Below, piece by piece: positions 43,970 to 52,866 of a stretch of DNA of 64,000 nt. Position 1 is the first letter of the stretch; each line of letters opens with the position of its first letter. Made by a program: the position numbers and the translations under genes. The notes beneath the pieces were generated by a model that did no database searches, was not told the origin of the DNA, and saw only the letters and a program-made list of their open reading frames with translations. Source of the DNA: Thiotrichaceae bacterium UBA4486 (GTDB taxonomy: Bacteria; Pseudomonadota; Gammaproteobacteria; Eutrophobiales; Eutrophobiaceae); the NCBI GenBank assembly GCA_002389045.1, contig DGNS01000017.1:62001-126000 (forward strand), in the 5' to 3' direction.

Positions 43970-44458
43970 TTATTCCTCGATAATGACGCGGGTCATGACT
44001 TCAACCTGATCAAACAGGGCCATGACATCGCGGTTGCGCATGCGTATGCATCCGGCCGATCCCGGTTCGCCCATGGCCACATCATCGGGGGAACCATGGA
44101 TATAGATGTAACGGTCATGGCTGTCGACATCGCCGCCCTTGTTGCGTCCCGGTTCACAACCGGACAACCAGAGTATGCGGGTCAGGATCCAGTCTCGGTC
44201 CGGATACTGTTGCCGCAATTCGGGCGTATAGATTTCGCCGGTGGGTTCGCGGGCGACGAAGACGGTGTTCACCGGCTCGCCGTCACCGATCTTCCCGGTT
44301 ATCACATGTTCGCCACGCGGTGTGCAGTTGCTGTGCATGCGTTCGCCCGGACCGTTGGCGGCGGTGGAAACCGTGTATTCGTGCACGATGCGATCGCCCT
44401 GCTTCAGCTTCAGGGTTTGATCGGTGATGTTGATTTCAATGCAGGTATCAGTGTTCAT
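43970..44458 (-). CDS. L,D-transpeptidase (YkuD) family protein without signal peptide
   Basis: 162 aa. The YkuD catalytic motif is complete: HGSPDDVAMGEPGSAGCIRM (His and Cys of the transpeptidase). The domain occupies the whole chain from residue ~5, and no signal peptide or membrane segment is visible, unusual for a peptidoglycan enzyme. The start overlaps the binding-protein gene upstream by 11 bp. Possible export by another route, or a wrong start, but no longer frame offers a leader. Confidence 0.85.
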   Translation of the reverse strand: MNTDTCIEINITDQTLKLKQGDRIVHEYTVSTAANGPGERMHSNCTPRGEHVITGKIGDGEPVNTVFVAREPTGEIYTPELRQQYPDRDWILTRILWLSGCEPGRNKGGDVDSHDRYIYIHGSPDDVAMGEPGSAGCIRMRNRDVMALFDQVEVMTRVIIEE

Positions 44459-45974
44459 GGTCTGAGGACTTTTTCATTACTGTCAGAATACCATCAAAAT
44501 TACCGTCCGCGGCCGGCGTATAACCGCTGATCGTCTCGCCATAGGCCGCCACGTTGTCTTCGTACCAGAGCGGCACGTAGGGCAACAGGTCTTGCAGGCG
44601 TTCCTGCAGGACATGATAGAGCGTGGTCTTGGCCGAAACACTGATCGCCGCCTCGGCCTGCATGATCAGTTCATCGACCCGTTCATCGGCAAAGCGGCCG
44701 CGATTGGCGCCCCGCGGCGGCACGGCGTCGCTGTGAAAGACATGGCGGAAGATGTCCGGCAGCTTCAACCCCACCCAGGAAAGGCTGTACATCTGGAATC
44801 GGCCCTGCTTGATATCGCCGTAAAACGTGCCCCAGTCGTAACTGCGGATCTCCATATCGATACCGACCTTGCGCAACTGGTCCTGGATGATGGTGGCCAG
44901 GCGGATACGAAACGGATCGCTGGAGGTCTTGAATACGATGCGCAGCGGCCGGCGCTGATCGTAGCCGGCCTCGTAAAGTAACCGGATGGCATGCTCTGGC
45001 GCGTATTCCACGCCGTCCAGACGTGGATGTCCGGCCCAGTGATCCGGCGGCAGCAGGGCGCCCGCCTTACGGGCCGCGCCCGCCATTACGTGTTCAATGA
45101 TCGATTCTCGATCGATGGCATGAGCAATGGCCTTGCGGACAAGCAGTTTAGCGGTCACCGGGTCTTCCAGGTTAAATCCGAGATAGGTGAAAATATCGCC
45201 GCGCCGTCGCTCGATGCGGATCCCCGGCCGGCGTTCGAGCCAGTGTATGTTTTCCCGGGTCAAATTGCCCTGCAGCAGATCGATCTCGCCCCGCGCCAGC
45301 TTCAACACGCGCAGGGTCGGATCTTTCACCGTGATGAATTCGATGATCTGGCCGTCGTCGATGCGTTCCAGTACCAGCCGCTGTTCGTTATCCCAACTGA
45401 CGAATCGCAACGCGCCGCTGCCCAGCGGTTCGCTGTTGAACGGATGCTGATGACGGATCGCCTCCGCGGGTAGAATGCCGATGTTCAGCCGCCCCGGAAA
45501 CAGCAGGTCAGCGCGTGACAGGTGAAAATCCACGGTATCCGCATCGATGACTTCAATGGCGCCGATATGGCCGAGCGTCGCGCGGTGCGGTGAGGCAATG
45601 CGCTCATCAAGAATGGATTCGAAAGTGGCCTTGACGTCCCTCGCCGTCAGCGGTGTGCCGTGATGAAAATCGCGGCGGTTTTGTTGCAGATGAAACCGGT
45701 AGTGTGTATCGCTCAGGGTTTGCCATTCGGCCAGTGCCGGGATCACCCGGTAGTTGTCGTCGAAATCCACCAGCCGTTGATAGATAAGGCGACACAGGCG
45801 CTGGGAGACGGCATCGGTGACGTAACGCGGGTCCAGGGTAATGGGTGCGGTGTTGAGTCCGAATCGAATCGAGGTATGCGCCGTGTTGTCACAACCGGCG
45901 ATGAGACACAGCAACAGCAACAGGCCGGTGATGCGCCTGAAATAACCGCTGTTACTGGTGTTTGAAAAGAGCAA
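44448..45974 (-). CDS. ABC transporter substrate-binding lipoprotein (peptide/solute family 5)
   Basis: 508 aa. Signal peptide LLLLCLIAGCDNT with a lipobox Cys, then a solute-binding family 5 domain: FGLNTAPITLDPRYVTDAVSQRL, YRFHLQQNRRDFHHGTPLTARDV, and AHAIDRESIIEHVM. No permease or ATPase gene is nearby, so it is an orphan binding protein. The start is TTG at 45974 inside the 3' end of rlmD (23-bp overlap), as no ATG precedes the signal sequence. Confidence 0.86.
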   Translation of the reverse strand: MLFSNTSNSGYFRRITGLLLLLCLIAGCDNTAHTSIRFGLNTAPITLDPRYVTDAVSQRLCRLIYQRLVDFDDNYRVIPALAEWQTLSDTHYRFHLQQNRRDFHHGTPLTARDVKATFESILDERIASPHRATLGHIGAIEVIDADTVDFHLSRADLLFPGRLNIGILPAEAIRHQHPFNSEPLGSGALRFVSWDNEQRLVLERIDDGQIIEFITVKDPTLRVLKLARGEIDLLQGNLTRENIHWLERRPGIRIERRRGDIFTYLGFNLEDPVTAKLLVRKAIAHAIDRESIIEHVMAGAARKAGALLPPDHWAGHPRLDGVEYAPEHAIRLLYEAGYDQRRPLRIVFKTSSDPFRIRLATIIQDQLRKVGIDMEIRSYDWGTFYGDIKQGRFQMYSLSWVGLKLPDIFRHVFHSDAVPPRGANRGRFADERVDELIMQAEAAISVSAKTTLYHVLQERLQDLLPYVPLWYEDNVAAYGETISGYTPAADGNFDGILTVMKKSSDHEH

Positions 45975-47283
45975 TGGATTCCACGTGACTGGTATGAGGA
46001 AACATGTCCATGACGCCGGCCTGGAGCAGGCGCATGTGTTTCATGTTCACCAGTATACCCGCATCGCGGGCCAGCGTGGCCGGATTGCAGGACACATAGA
46101 CCAGCGTCTCAGTGTTCGACAGATCCAGTTTCTCGATGATTTCCCTGGCGCCGCTGCGTGGCGGGTCGAGCAGGATCTTCGAATACGTCTGTTGCAGGAA
46201 CGCGGCCTGCAGGAATTCATCCATCAGGTTGGCGACGACAAATTCCGCGTTGTTAATGCCGTTATGCATGGCATTGAATTTTGCACGTTCAATGAGTGCG
46301 GCATCACCCTCGACACCGGTGACCCCGGCACAGTAGCGCGCCATCGGCAGGGTGAAATTACCCAGCCCGCAAAAAAGATCCAGCACCCGGTCAGTGTCGT
46401 GCAGTTCCAGCAGTTCAATCACGCGGTTGACCATGAGCCGGTTGATATCGGTATTCACCTGGGTGAAGTCCGTGGCTGTAAATGCAATTTCGATGTCGTG
46501 CTCCGGCAAACGGTATTTCAGTCCCGGAAACGCGGTATCGGAAAGCCTGACGATGGAATCGGGACCCCTGGGTTGCAGGAAAAAAATGACCCCGTGCGCC
46601 TGCTCGAAGGCCGCCAGTTTTTCACGGTCGTCATCGCTGATCGGTTCAAGATGCCGCACCACCATCACGATCTGATCATCGCTCACCGCCACCTCGATCT
46701 GTGGCAGGCGCTGGTAGATACTGAGTGAGGCCACCAGGTCCTGTAACGCCGGCAGCAATTCACCGACGGCGGGATGCAGCACCAGGCAGGAATCGATATC
46801 GGCGACAAAACGCGAATAGATTTCACGAAAACCCACCAGCACTTTTGCCTTCTTCGCCACGTATTTCACACCGAGACGTGCCTTGCGGCGGTAACCGCGG
46901 GTGGGCCCGGTCAGCGGCGCGAACAACTGTTCCGGCGCTACCCCGCCAAAACGCTGAAATTGCTCGAGTAATACGGCCTGCTTGTGCCGGATCTGTGCGG
47001 CGCTGTCCATGTGTTGCAGGGAACAGCCGCCACAGACACCGAAATGCGGGCAGTCGGGATCGTGGCGTTCTTCGGAGCGTTTGATGACCTCGACGGTATA
47101 CCCCTCATCAAAACGGGAGTGGCGATCCGTGTAGCGAAACATGACCTCTTCACCCGGCAGGGCGCCGTGAATGAACGTGGTCTTGCCGTCGATACCGGCC
47201 ACGCCGCGGCCTTCGTGGGACAGCGAATCGATGACGGCAAGCCGGGGTTCAGCGGGTAGTCTGTTTTTGCGTTTGCGGGACAT
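45952..47283 (-). CDS. rlmD: 23S rRNA (uracil-1939-C5)-methyltransferase
   Basis: 443 aa. A TRAM domain (~8-65) leads to the [4Fe-4S] motif HDPDCPHFGVCGGCSLQHM with a further Cys in DSCLVLHP. The SAM-dependent methyltransferase domain follows with VLDLFCGLGNFTLPMA and VGEGD-like VTGVEGDAAL. The catalytic Cys is in LVYVSCNPATLARD. RlmD makes m5U1939 in 23S rRNA. Length and motif order are normal. The heptamer-repeat tract lies upstream. Confidence 0.95.
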   Translation of the reverse strand: MSRKRKNRLPAEPRLAVIDSLSHEGRGVAGIDGKTTFIHGALPGEEVMFRYTDRHSRFDEGYTVEVIKRSEERHDPDCPHFGVCGGCSLQHMDSAAQIRHKQAVLLEQFQRFGGVAPEQLFAPLTGPTRGYRRKARLGVKYVAKKAKVLVGFREIYSRFVADIDSCLVLHPAVGELLPALQDLVASLSIYQRLPQIEVAVSDDQIVMVVRHLEPISDDDREKLAAFEQAHGVIFFLQPRGPDSIVRLSDTAFPGLKYRLPEHDIEIAFTATDFTQVNTDINRLMVNRVIELLELHDTDRVLDLFCGLGNFTLPMARYCAGVTGVEGDAALIERAKFNAMHNGINNAEFVVANLMDEFLQAAFLQQTYSKILLDPPRSGAREIIEKLDLSNTETLVYVSCNPATLARDAGILVNMKHMRLLQAGVMDMFPHTSHVESIALFKHQ

Positions 47284-47286
47284 TTT

Positions 47287-47413
47287 CAGTCTACGGACTA
47301 CAGTCTACAGATTACAGTGAACAGATGACAGTGAACAGACGACAGACAACAGACTGTTCACTGTTCACTGTTCACTGTCATCTGTCGTCTGTTCACTGTC
47401 GTCTGTCATCTGA
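47287..47413. repeat. Heptamer-type repeat tract with inverted copies
   Basis: About 127 bp built from short near-identical words: ACAGTGAACAG and ACAGATGACAG on the left, CTGTTCACTGT and CTGTCATCTGT or CTGTCGTCTGT on the right, so the two halves pair as an imperfect hairpin. Period is close to seven bases. It fills the gap between the exonuclease and rlmD and runs into the last codons of the exonuclease (ending DDRRQ). Likely unstable in copy number. Confidence 0.75.
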
Positions 47414-48187
47414 TTCGTTCCATTCATCGAGGAACTGCTGAAAATGCGCTTTGTTTTCTTCGCGCAGGAATTCCCGTAACCGCTCGCATTCACTCGCATA
47501 GGATTGCGGTGTCTTGTTGCCGCGCATCAGTTCAAAGCGCAGGTACACCAGGTAAGTATTCAACACATCGGTTTCACAATAGTTGCGGATCGCCTCGAGG
47601 TCGCCGGCATGGTAACAATCCCAGACCTTGTCACCACTCATGCCCATCTTGCCGGGAAATCCGAGCAGCGTGGCAATATCGGTCAACGGCGCCACCGCGC
47701 GTCCCTCGTAGCCGGAGATCACATCCATCAGGTCGGTGTGCCGGTCATGAAAACGGTTGAGGTAATTGTTCCATTTGAATGATTGATCATCCTGCCCCGT
47801 TTCCCAGTAGCGTGCCGCGGTAATGCCGTGATACAGCGCCCGGTAATGCAGCACAGGCAGATCGAAGCCGCGACCGTTCCAGGAAACGATGGTCGGGGTG
47901 TATTTATCAATACCGTCGTAAAAACGCTGGATTATGTCTTTTTCATCCGAGTCCAGTTCACCCAGAGACCAGACATTGAGCTTGTTGCCTGAGCGCAGCA
48001 CCACCGAAATGGCCACGACCCTGTGCATGTACAGTTTCAGAAAGTCGCTGACGCCGCCCGTTTCCTGACGCCGCTGGCTGTACAACACCTGCACCACATC
48101 GGCATCATCCAGACCCTGGAGGTTATACAAGCGCCGGCCGGTCTCGATGTCCGGGATGGTTTCTATGTCAAATACCAGGATGTTCAT
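47393..48187 (-). CDS. PolB-related 3'-5' exonuclease
   Basis: 264 aa, DEDD-type nuclease related to the DNA polymerase B proofreading domain. ExoI is MNILVFDIETIPD (D7, E9), ExoII TIVSWNGRGFDLPVLHYRAL, and ExoIII lies near YCETDVLNTYLVYLRF. It is a stand-alone nuclease with no polymerase domain. The C-terminal DESDDRRQ-like tail is encoded by the repeat tract, so its end may vary between strains. Confidence 0.88.
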   Translation of the reverse strand: MNILVFDIETIPDIETGRRLYNLQGLDDADVVQVLYSQRRQETGGVSDFLKLYMHRVVAISVVLRSGNKLNVWSLGELDSDEKDIIQRFYDGIDKYTPTIVSWNGRGFDLPVLHYRALYHGITAARYWETGQDDQSFKWNNYLNRFHDRHTDLMDVISGYEGRAVAPLTDIATLLGFPGKMGMSGDKVWDCYHAGDLEAIRNYCETDVLNTYLVYLRFELMRGNKTPQSYASECERLREFLREENKAHFQQFLDEWNESDDRRQ

Positions 48188-48191
48188 TTGC

Positions 48192-48222
48192 CTAGTGAAT
48201 GATGATTGGTGAATGGTGAATG
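48192..48222. repeat. Short GTGAATG-type repeat before the exonuclease gene
   Basis: GTGAATGATGATTGGTGAAT then GGTGAATGG: three or four copies of a TGAATG(G) word directly upstream of the exonuclease start. This resembles the tract at the other end of the gene in being made of 7-base words, though the word differs. The rest of 48188-48371 shows no gene. Confidence 0.4.
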
Positions 48223-48371
48223 GCCAGTCGGGGCGCCTTTAAAAAATGTTGTTTTATACTGAGTGAGCGAAAGGGCCGCGCACAAAACCGCAGTTTACAT
48301 GCCGGTAAACAAGGATTTGAGCACGGCGCTGTCAAAGCTATCGGCAGAAAAAGACGTTATCAGAGACAGCC

Positions 48372-48995
48372 TTACTTCTGTACCCAGCCATTGGCTGTCT
48401 TGTACCACCAGCCCGACGGCGCATTGGCGACCCAGCGGCGGGCGAAGGTGTCGCGGATTTCCGCTTCCCACTCCGGATGACCATTGGCCCTGGCGATTTC
48501 GGTATAGAGGGCGTTGCGATCGCGGTTTTCCTCGCTGACCAGTTTTTTCACGGCGTTGCGTTGTTTCAGATCGATGGCCCTGGCATCGCGTATATCGATC
48601 AGGCCGTTGTTGTCCATGCCCACGGCGCCGCTGGAATAATACGGTTCCAGTGAACGGTGGCGGCTGGTCATGGCGGATTTCAGCGTGTTGATCGCCGGAG
48701 AGGAGATATTGATGTCCGGCTGCTGGGCCTGCGCCGGGGGGATGATAAAGTCGATCACGGCCACCAGCGTACCGGTCAGCGTGAGTGGTATGACGGCGCC
48801 GGATTCCTGCCCCGATGGCGCGGATTCCTCTGCCGGAGTTTCCGTATCGGGTTTTTCCAGTCCATACACTTCCTTGATCAAACGATCCGCCGCATTTTCC
48901 GCCGCAGCCGCGGGAAAGTAGACATTGATGGTGACACAGGCGGATAACAGCAGCAGAAACAGCACCAGCGGTGCGCGTTGTTTGAAGACAGCCAT
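48372..48995 (-). CDS. ydbL: YdbL-family (DUF1318) lipoprotein
   Basis: 207 aa. Signal peptide LVLFLLLLSACVTINVYFPAAAAE with lipobox Cys ~20, a Pro/Ser/Glu-rich linker (~45-70), then the DUF1318 domain: RAIDLKQRNAVKKLVSEENRDRNALYTEIARANG and RDTFARRWVANAPSGWWY. E. coli YdbL works with YdbH and YnbE in envelope phospholipid transport; it is soluble there, whereas this one carries a lipobox. It lies downstream of ydbH by 231 bp. Confidence 0.85.
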   Translation of the reverse strand: MAVFKQRAPLVLFLLLLSACVTINVYFPAAAAENAADRLIKEVYGLEKPDTETPAEESAPSGQESGAVIPLTLTGTLVAVIDFIIPPAQAQQPDINISSPAINTLKSAMTSRHRSLEPYYSSGAVGMDNNGLIDIRDARAIDLKQRNAVKKLVSEENRDRNALYTEIARANGHPEWEAEIRDTFARRWVANAPSGWWYKTANGWVQK

Positions 48996-49153
48996 ACGGT
49001 TTACCTCATTCCAGGGACGGTTCGGGTGTAAACATCATCAGGAATACACCGTAATGATTGGATTCGCCAGGGAATTCATCAGCAGGTGGTCATCAAGTTC
49101 CTTTACCCTGATTATGTTTACATTGTAACTATAATCAATGAGACCTGCGAATC

Positions 49154-49167
49154 GTAAACAGGTTTAC
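49154..49167. promoter_or_regulatory. GTAAAC palindrome between ydbH and ydbL
   Basis: GTAAACAGGTTTAC, perfect 6-bp arms, in the 231-bp gap where ynbE would be expected. Further GTAAACAT copies occur nearby (near 49035 and 49105), and TCAGGGT/ACCCTGA words flank it. It could be an operator or part of an RNA hairpin. No ynbE-like frame is found in this gap. Confidence 0.3.
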
Positions 49168-49226
49168 CCTGACGTTGCCTGTATTTTTGGATGCAGGGGC
49201 TTTTAGCGCGGTATTATCAGGGTTTA

Positions 49227-51326
49227 CTACTCAAAGGCGATTTCGCCTTCGGCTATTCGTTTCAGGCCGTTGACCAGGTCTTTCCAGATAATGGAACGGC
49301 CGGTGGCTTTCACATCCACCCAGGGCGGCAGCAGGCCGCCGCGCGTCATAATATAAAAGCCGTCCCCGGTCTGTTCGATCCCGCCCAGGTTGCAGACACC
49401 GTTGCTGAGCAGGCAACGCAGCCCCAGGCGGCCGTAGGAATATTCGTCGACGAAACGCAGAAAACCCTTCGACAGTGCCCCGGACAGGCCGCCACCGATT
49501 TCGCTGAGATTATCGAGTGCTTTCTGACTGATGCGATGCGGACGTTCATCATCATCAGGGCTTTTCAGGACCGCATCAAAATAGACCGGCTGCCAGTCCA
49601 GCAGGGTCAGCTTGCGAATATGGCCGTCCAGACTGCCTTCAATCCGGCCAAAAGAGAATGTTCCGGTAACCTGTTCCAGGTCCAGGTTATCGATGACCAC
49701 ATCGGTATAAAAGCGCGCGTTACGCTCGAACAGGTTTTCGATCACCAGCCCCTGCAAAATCACATCACCGTCGAAGACCCTGAACTTCAGATCACCATTT
49801 ATCCGCAGATCGCCGCCACGGTATTCAAAGTCCTCGATGATGCCGGAGAGACGGCCGGACATCAGCGGCCAGCCCATGGTCTGGGTGAAGTTTTTCAGTG
49901 AAATCGGCGTCAACTCGCCGTGTAAGGACAGGCTGAAATCGTCACTGCCGATGCCGCTCAGTGCCAACTGGTTGATCAGCAAACGGCCGTCGAGCAGATC
50001 CACATCCTGCCAGTCCACGACCTCAATGCGGTTTTTGCCGCTGAGCAGGGTAATATCGCCGGTCCCGAAAATGATTTTATATAGACTCAGCGCGCCCCAG
50101 TCGAGACTGGAAACCCGCATCTGCTGCGATTCCCCGATGAACAGATCGCTGTTCAGGCCGGAGACGCTGAACCGCTGCAGATCATCATCGAGATAGACGT
50201 CTTTCAGTTGCAAACCGAGACGGGTCAGTTCGTTTCCGGCATAGCGAAGATCGAGCTGTAATGCGCCAGCCAGATCCAGGTCGGCAAAATTCGTCGGTAA
50301 CAATAGCGGTTGGACGTAGACCGGGTAGATCCCGGCGAGATCCAGGGCGTCGACGTATAACTCAAGATGTTCAACAAAGGGACTATCGGCCAGTTCGATC
50401 AGCGCCCGACCTTTGAGATGCAACAGATCGCCATGACTGTAGGCAAAGGATTCCAGGGCGAGTTTGCTGAAACCGGTTTCCACGCGCCCGGTCAGCGCCA
50501 GTTGCAGACCCTCTTCCGTCGCATCGATATAAAAACCGGGGCTATCGTCAAACACTTCGAAACCCGGGATCAGGTACATGACGCCGGCGACGACCCGGGC
50601 ATCACTGTTGAACAGCCAGTTGTCGTTTTCACGCCGGGCATTGAGACTGACGGCGAGATCGGTCTGCTCCAGTACATTCGCGCCCTCGAGGCTGAAATCG
50701 TTGAGTTTGATTTCCGCTTCAATCACCGTGAACCGATCCGTGGTCCCGTTCAGCCGCGCCATACCGCCGACAACGCCGGAGGTGATGTCATGATCCGCCA
50801 GCGCCGGTATGCGCGATTGCAGCAACGGAACAAAAGGCTGCAGGGCGATATGGTCCGCATCGATGTGTAATTCAGTGTTGCTGTTATCGTGGCTATAGCC
50901 GGCCTTGAGACTGCCGGTCGAACCGATTTGCAGATCCATGGCCAGCTGCCGTGGCCGGTAATCGTCCCGCAGATGAAAGGAGAGGCTGCCTGTCACCGCC
51001 CCCAGTTGCTCGTGAACGGCGCTCACAGTTCCGGATGAACACATCAGCGTGGCATCATTAAGCAATGTGGCGTTACAACGCACCGCTACATCAACCAGTT
51101 CACCCAGATCCACAACCGTGATCGAACCGGCTTGAAACCGGACCTGCAATTGATCCACGTCCTGAAATTCAAACTCGGTTCGCAGGTCGCGTATACGGAT
51201 TGATTCAGACTCAACAGACTCGATACTCAGATCGGCCAGATCGATAGCTATGGTCACGACCGGCGTGATCATGAACAGGATGGCCGGGCAGAGCAGGCGG
51301 ATGATCGGTGTCAGTACCTTTTTCAA
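49227..51326 (-). CDS. ydbH: YdbH-like AsmA-family envelope protein
   Basis: 699 aa, shorter than E. coli YdbH (about 880). An N-terminal membrane anchor or signal (IRLLCPAILFMITPVVTIAI) precedes a long, beta-rich chain (LDLRYAGNELTRLGLQLKDVYL, SLDWGALSLYKIIFGTGDITLL) typical of AsmA-like lipid-bridge proteins. The C-terminal dicarboxylate-transport-type domain (~530-690) has EQVTGTFSFGRIEGSLDGHI and NLGGIEQTGDGFYIMTRGG. Inferred role: phospholipid movement between the membranes, with YdbL. Confidence 0.82.
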   Translation of the reverse strand: MKKVLTPIIRLLCPAILFMITPVVTIAIDLADLSIESVESESIRIRDLRTEFEFQDVDQLQVRFQAGSITVVDLGELVDVAVRCNATLLNDATLMCSSGTVSAVHEQLGAVTGSLSFHLRDDYRPRQLAMDLQIGSTGSLKAGYSHDNSNTELHIDADHIALQPFVPLLQSRIPALADHDITSGVVGGMARLNGTTDRFTVIEAEIKLNDFSLEGANVLEQTDLAVSLNARRENDNWLFNSDARVVAGVMYLIPGFEVFDDSPGFYIDATEEGLQLALTGRVETGFSKLALESFAYSHGDLLHLKGRALIELADSPFVEHLELYVDALDLAGIYPVYVQPLLLPTNFADLDLAGALQLDLRYAGNELTRLGLQLKDVYLDDDLQRFSVSGLNSDLFIGESQQMRVSSLDWGALSLYKIIFGTGDITLLSGKNRIEVVDWQDVDLLDGRLLINQLALSGIGSDDFSLSLHGELTPISLKNFTQTMGWPLMSGRLSGIIEDFEYRGGDLRINGDLKFRVFDGDVILQGLVIENLFERNARFYTDVVIDNLDLEQVTGTFSFGRIEGSLDGHIRKLTLLDWQPVYFDAVLKSPDDDERPHRISQKALDNLSEIGGGLSGALSKGFLRFVDEYSYGRLGLRCLLSNGVCNLGGIEQTGDGFYIMTRGGLLPPWVDVKATGRSIIWKDLVNGLKRIAEGEIAFE

Positions 51327-51462
51327 GATGGTTGACCTGGTTGCCGGCGAGGCCTGATCGTGACTGGAAGAGCCGCCTTCGTGCCGGCACCGGTATTACA
51401 GCTGATAACGCAGCACACACATGCGGGTTTATCCGCGAAGTGTTGCGTTATTTGTTGCCGGG

Positions 51463-52365
51463 TTATTTATTGAATATACCCGTGGAAAGATAACGATCAC
51501 CCCGGTCGCAGATGATGGTCACGATGACGGCGTTTTCCACTTCCGCGGCCAACCGCAGTGCCGCCGAAACCGCACCGCCCGATGACACGCCGGCGAATAT
51601 ACCTTCTTCCGCGGCCAGGCGTCGGGTCATGTCCTCGGCCTCCTGTTTTGTGACATCAATGATGCGATCGACCCGCTGACGCTGGAAGATCTTCGGCAGG
51701 TAGGCCTCCGGCCAGCGCCGAATACCGGGAATGCTTTCCTCTCCGGCCGGCTGAACGCCGATAATGTTAACCTCCGGATTCTGTTCTTTCAGGTACATGG
51801 AAACCCCCATGATGGTGCCGGTCGTACCCATGGAACTGACAAAGTGCGTGACCTTGCCCCGGGTATCGCGCCAGATCTCCGGACCGGTACCCTCGATATG
51901 CGCACGCGGATTGTCAGGGTTGGCAAACTGGTCGAGCACATAACCCTTGCCTTCGTCGCGCATCCGCTCGGCCAGGTCGCGCGCACCTTCCATGCCTTCC
52001 TCCTTGGTGACATCAATGATTTCGGCGCCGAAGGCCTGCATGGCGGCCCGGCGTTCCTCGCTCATGTGTGACGGCATGATCAACACCATACGGTAGCCCT
52101 TGATGGCCGCGGCCATGGCCAGAGCGATGCCGGTGTTGCCGCTGGTGGCTTCAATCAGGGTATCGCCGGGCTTGATGTCACCACGTTCCTCGGCATGGAC
52201 GATCATGCTCATGGCCGGACGATCCTTCACCGACCCGGCCGGGTTGTTACCTTCCAGCTTGGCCAGCATAAGATTTGTAGAATCAGCGCAAATACGTTGC
52301 AGACGCACCAGAGGTGTATTGCCGACGAAGGACTCAATCGTTGGAAAGTCTTTCAGAATATCCAC
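51463..52365 (-). CDS. cysM: Cysteine synthase B
   Basis: 300 aa, PLP enzyme making cysteine (or S-sulfocysteine) from O-acetylserine. PLP Lys is in GNNPAGSVKDRPA (~40-52), the phosphate-binding loop region in TSGNTGIALAM, and SSMGTTGTIMGVS supports a CysM rather than CysK assignment, as does the length. GTG start at 52365 with AAGG upstream. Last in the leuA-udg-rimI-cysM run, 30 bp after rimI. Confidence 0.93.
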   Translation of the reverse strand: MDILKDFPTIESFVGNTPLVRLQRICADSTNLMLAKLEGNNPAGSVKDRPAMSMIVHAEERGDIKPGDTLIEATSGNTGIALAMAAAIKGYRMVLIMPSHMSEERRAAMQAFGAEIIDVTKEEGMEGARDLAERMRDEGKGYVLDQFANPDNPRAHIEGTGPEIWRDTRGKVTHFVSSMGTTGTIMGVSMYLKEQNPEVNIIGVQPAGEESIPGIRRWPEAYLPKIFQRQRVDRIIDVTKQEAEDMTRRLAAEEGIFAGVSSGGAVSAALRLAAEVENAVIVTIICDRGDRYLSTGIFNK

Positions 52366-52395
52366 ATTCTTACCTTGTTTTGATGTTGTTTTAAA

Positions 52396-52866
52396 TCAGC
52401 TCTGCAGGGTGCGCGCCAGGATGACGGCGTCCTCGCGACCGCGCGGGTGCGGATAGTAGTTCTTGCGCATGCCCACCTCGTCGAACCCGACTTTTCGATA
52501 CAGTGACAGGCCGCTGGTGTTGCTGGGACGAACTTCGAGGAAGGCAGTATCCGCGTTGCGCTCGCGGGCCATATCCAGCAGGAATTCCAGCAAGGCGCGG
52601 CCGTAACCGGCGCCCTGCTCCGAAGGACGGATGCACAGGTTGAGAATATGACATTCACCCACGGCGACGGACATGATGCCATAACCGATCAAATGATCAC
52701 CGTCCTCGAATACCCAGCAGCTATAACCCACGCGCAGGCAATCGCTGAAGATGCGGTGGCTCCAGGGATACTGGTAGGCTGCCTGTTCGATTTCCATGAC
52801 AGCCGCCAGGTCAGGTTCGCACATGGGGCGAAAATGGTACCCGGCGTCCGATAACACCGCACTCAT
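52396..52866 (-). CDS. rimI: Ribosomal-protein-alanine N-acetyltransferase
   Basis: 156 aa GNAT acetyltransferase. The acetyl-CoA loop is LCIRPSEQGAGYGRALLEFL (~75-95). AFLEVRPSNTSGLSLYRKVGFDEVGMRKNYY is the RimI C-terminal signature. Expected role: acetylation of the N-terminus of ribosomal protein S18. ATG 52866 overlaps the preceding stop as ATGA, the clear start. Confidence 0.92.
   Translation of the reverse strand: MSAVLSDAGYHFRPMCEPDLAAVMEIEQAAYQYPWSHRIFSDCLRVGYSCWVFEDGDHLIGYGIMSVAVGECHILNLCIRPSEQGAGYGRALLEFLLDMARERNADTAFLEVRPSNTSGLSLYRKVGFDEVGMRKNYYPHPRGREDAVILARTLQS

Noticed and set aside
47287..47413. CRISPR array
   Set aside because: The repeated words are 7-11 bases, occur in both orientations and have no unique spacers between them.
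49000..49226. ynbE gene between ydbH and ydbL
   Set aside because: All three minus-strand frames are broken by stops; the longest ATG frame is about 13 codons and lacks a lipobox.
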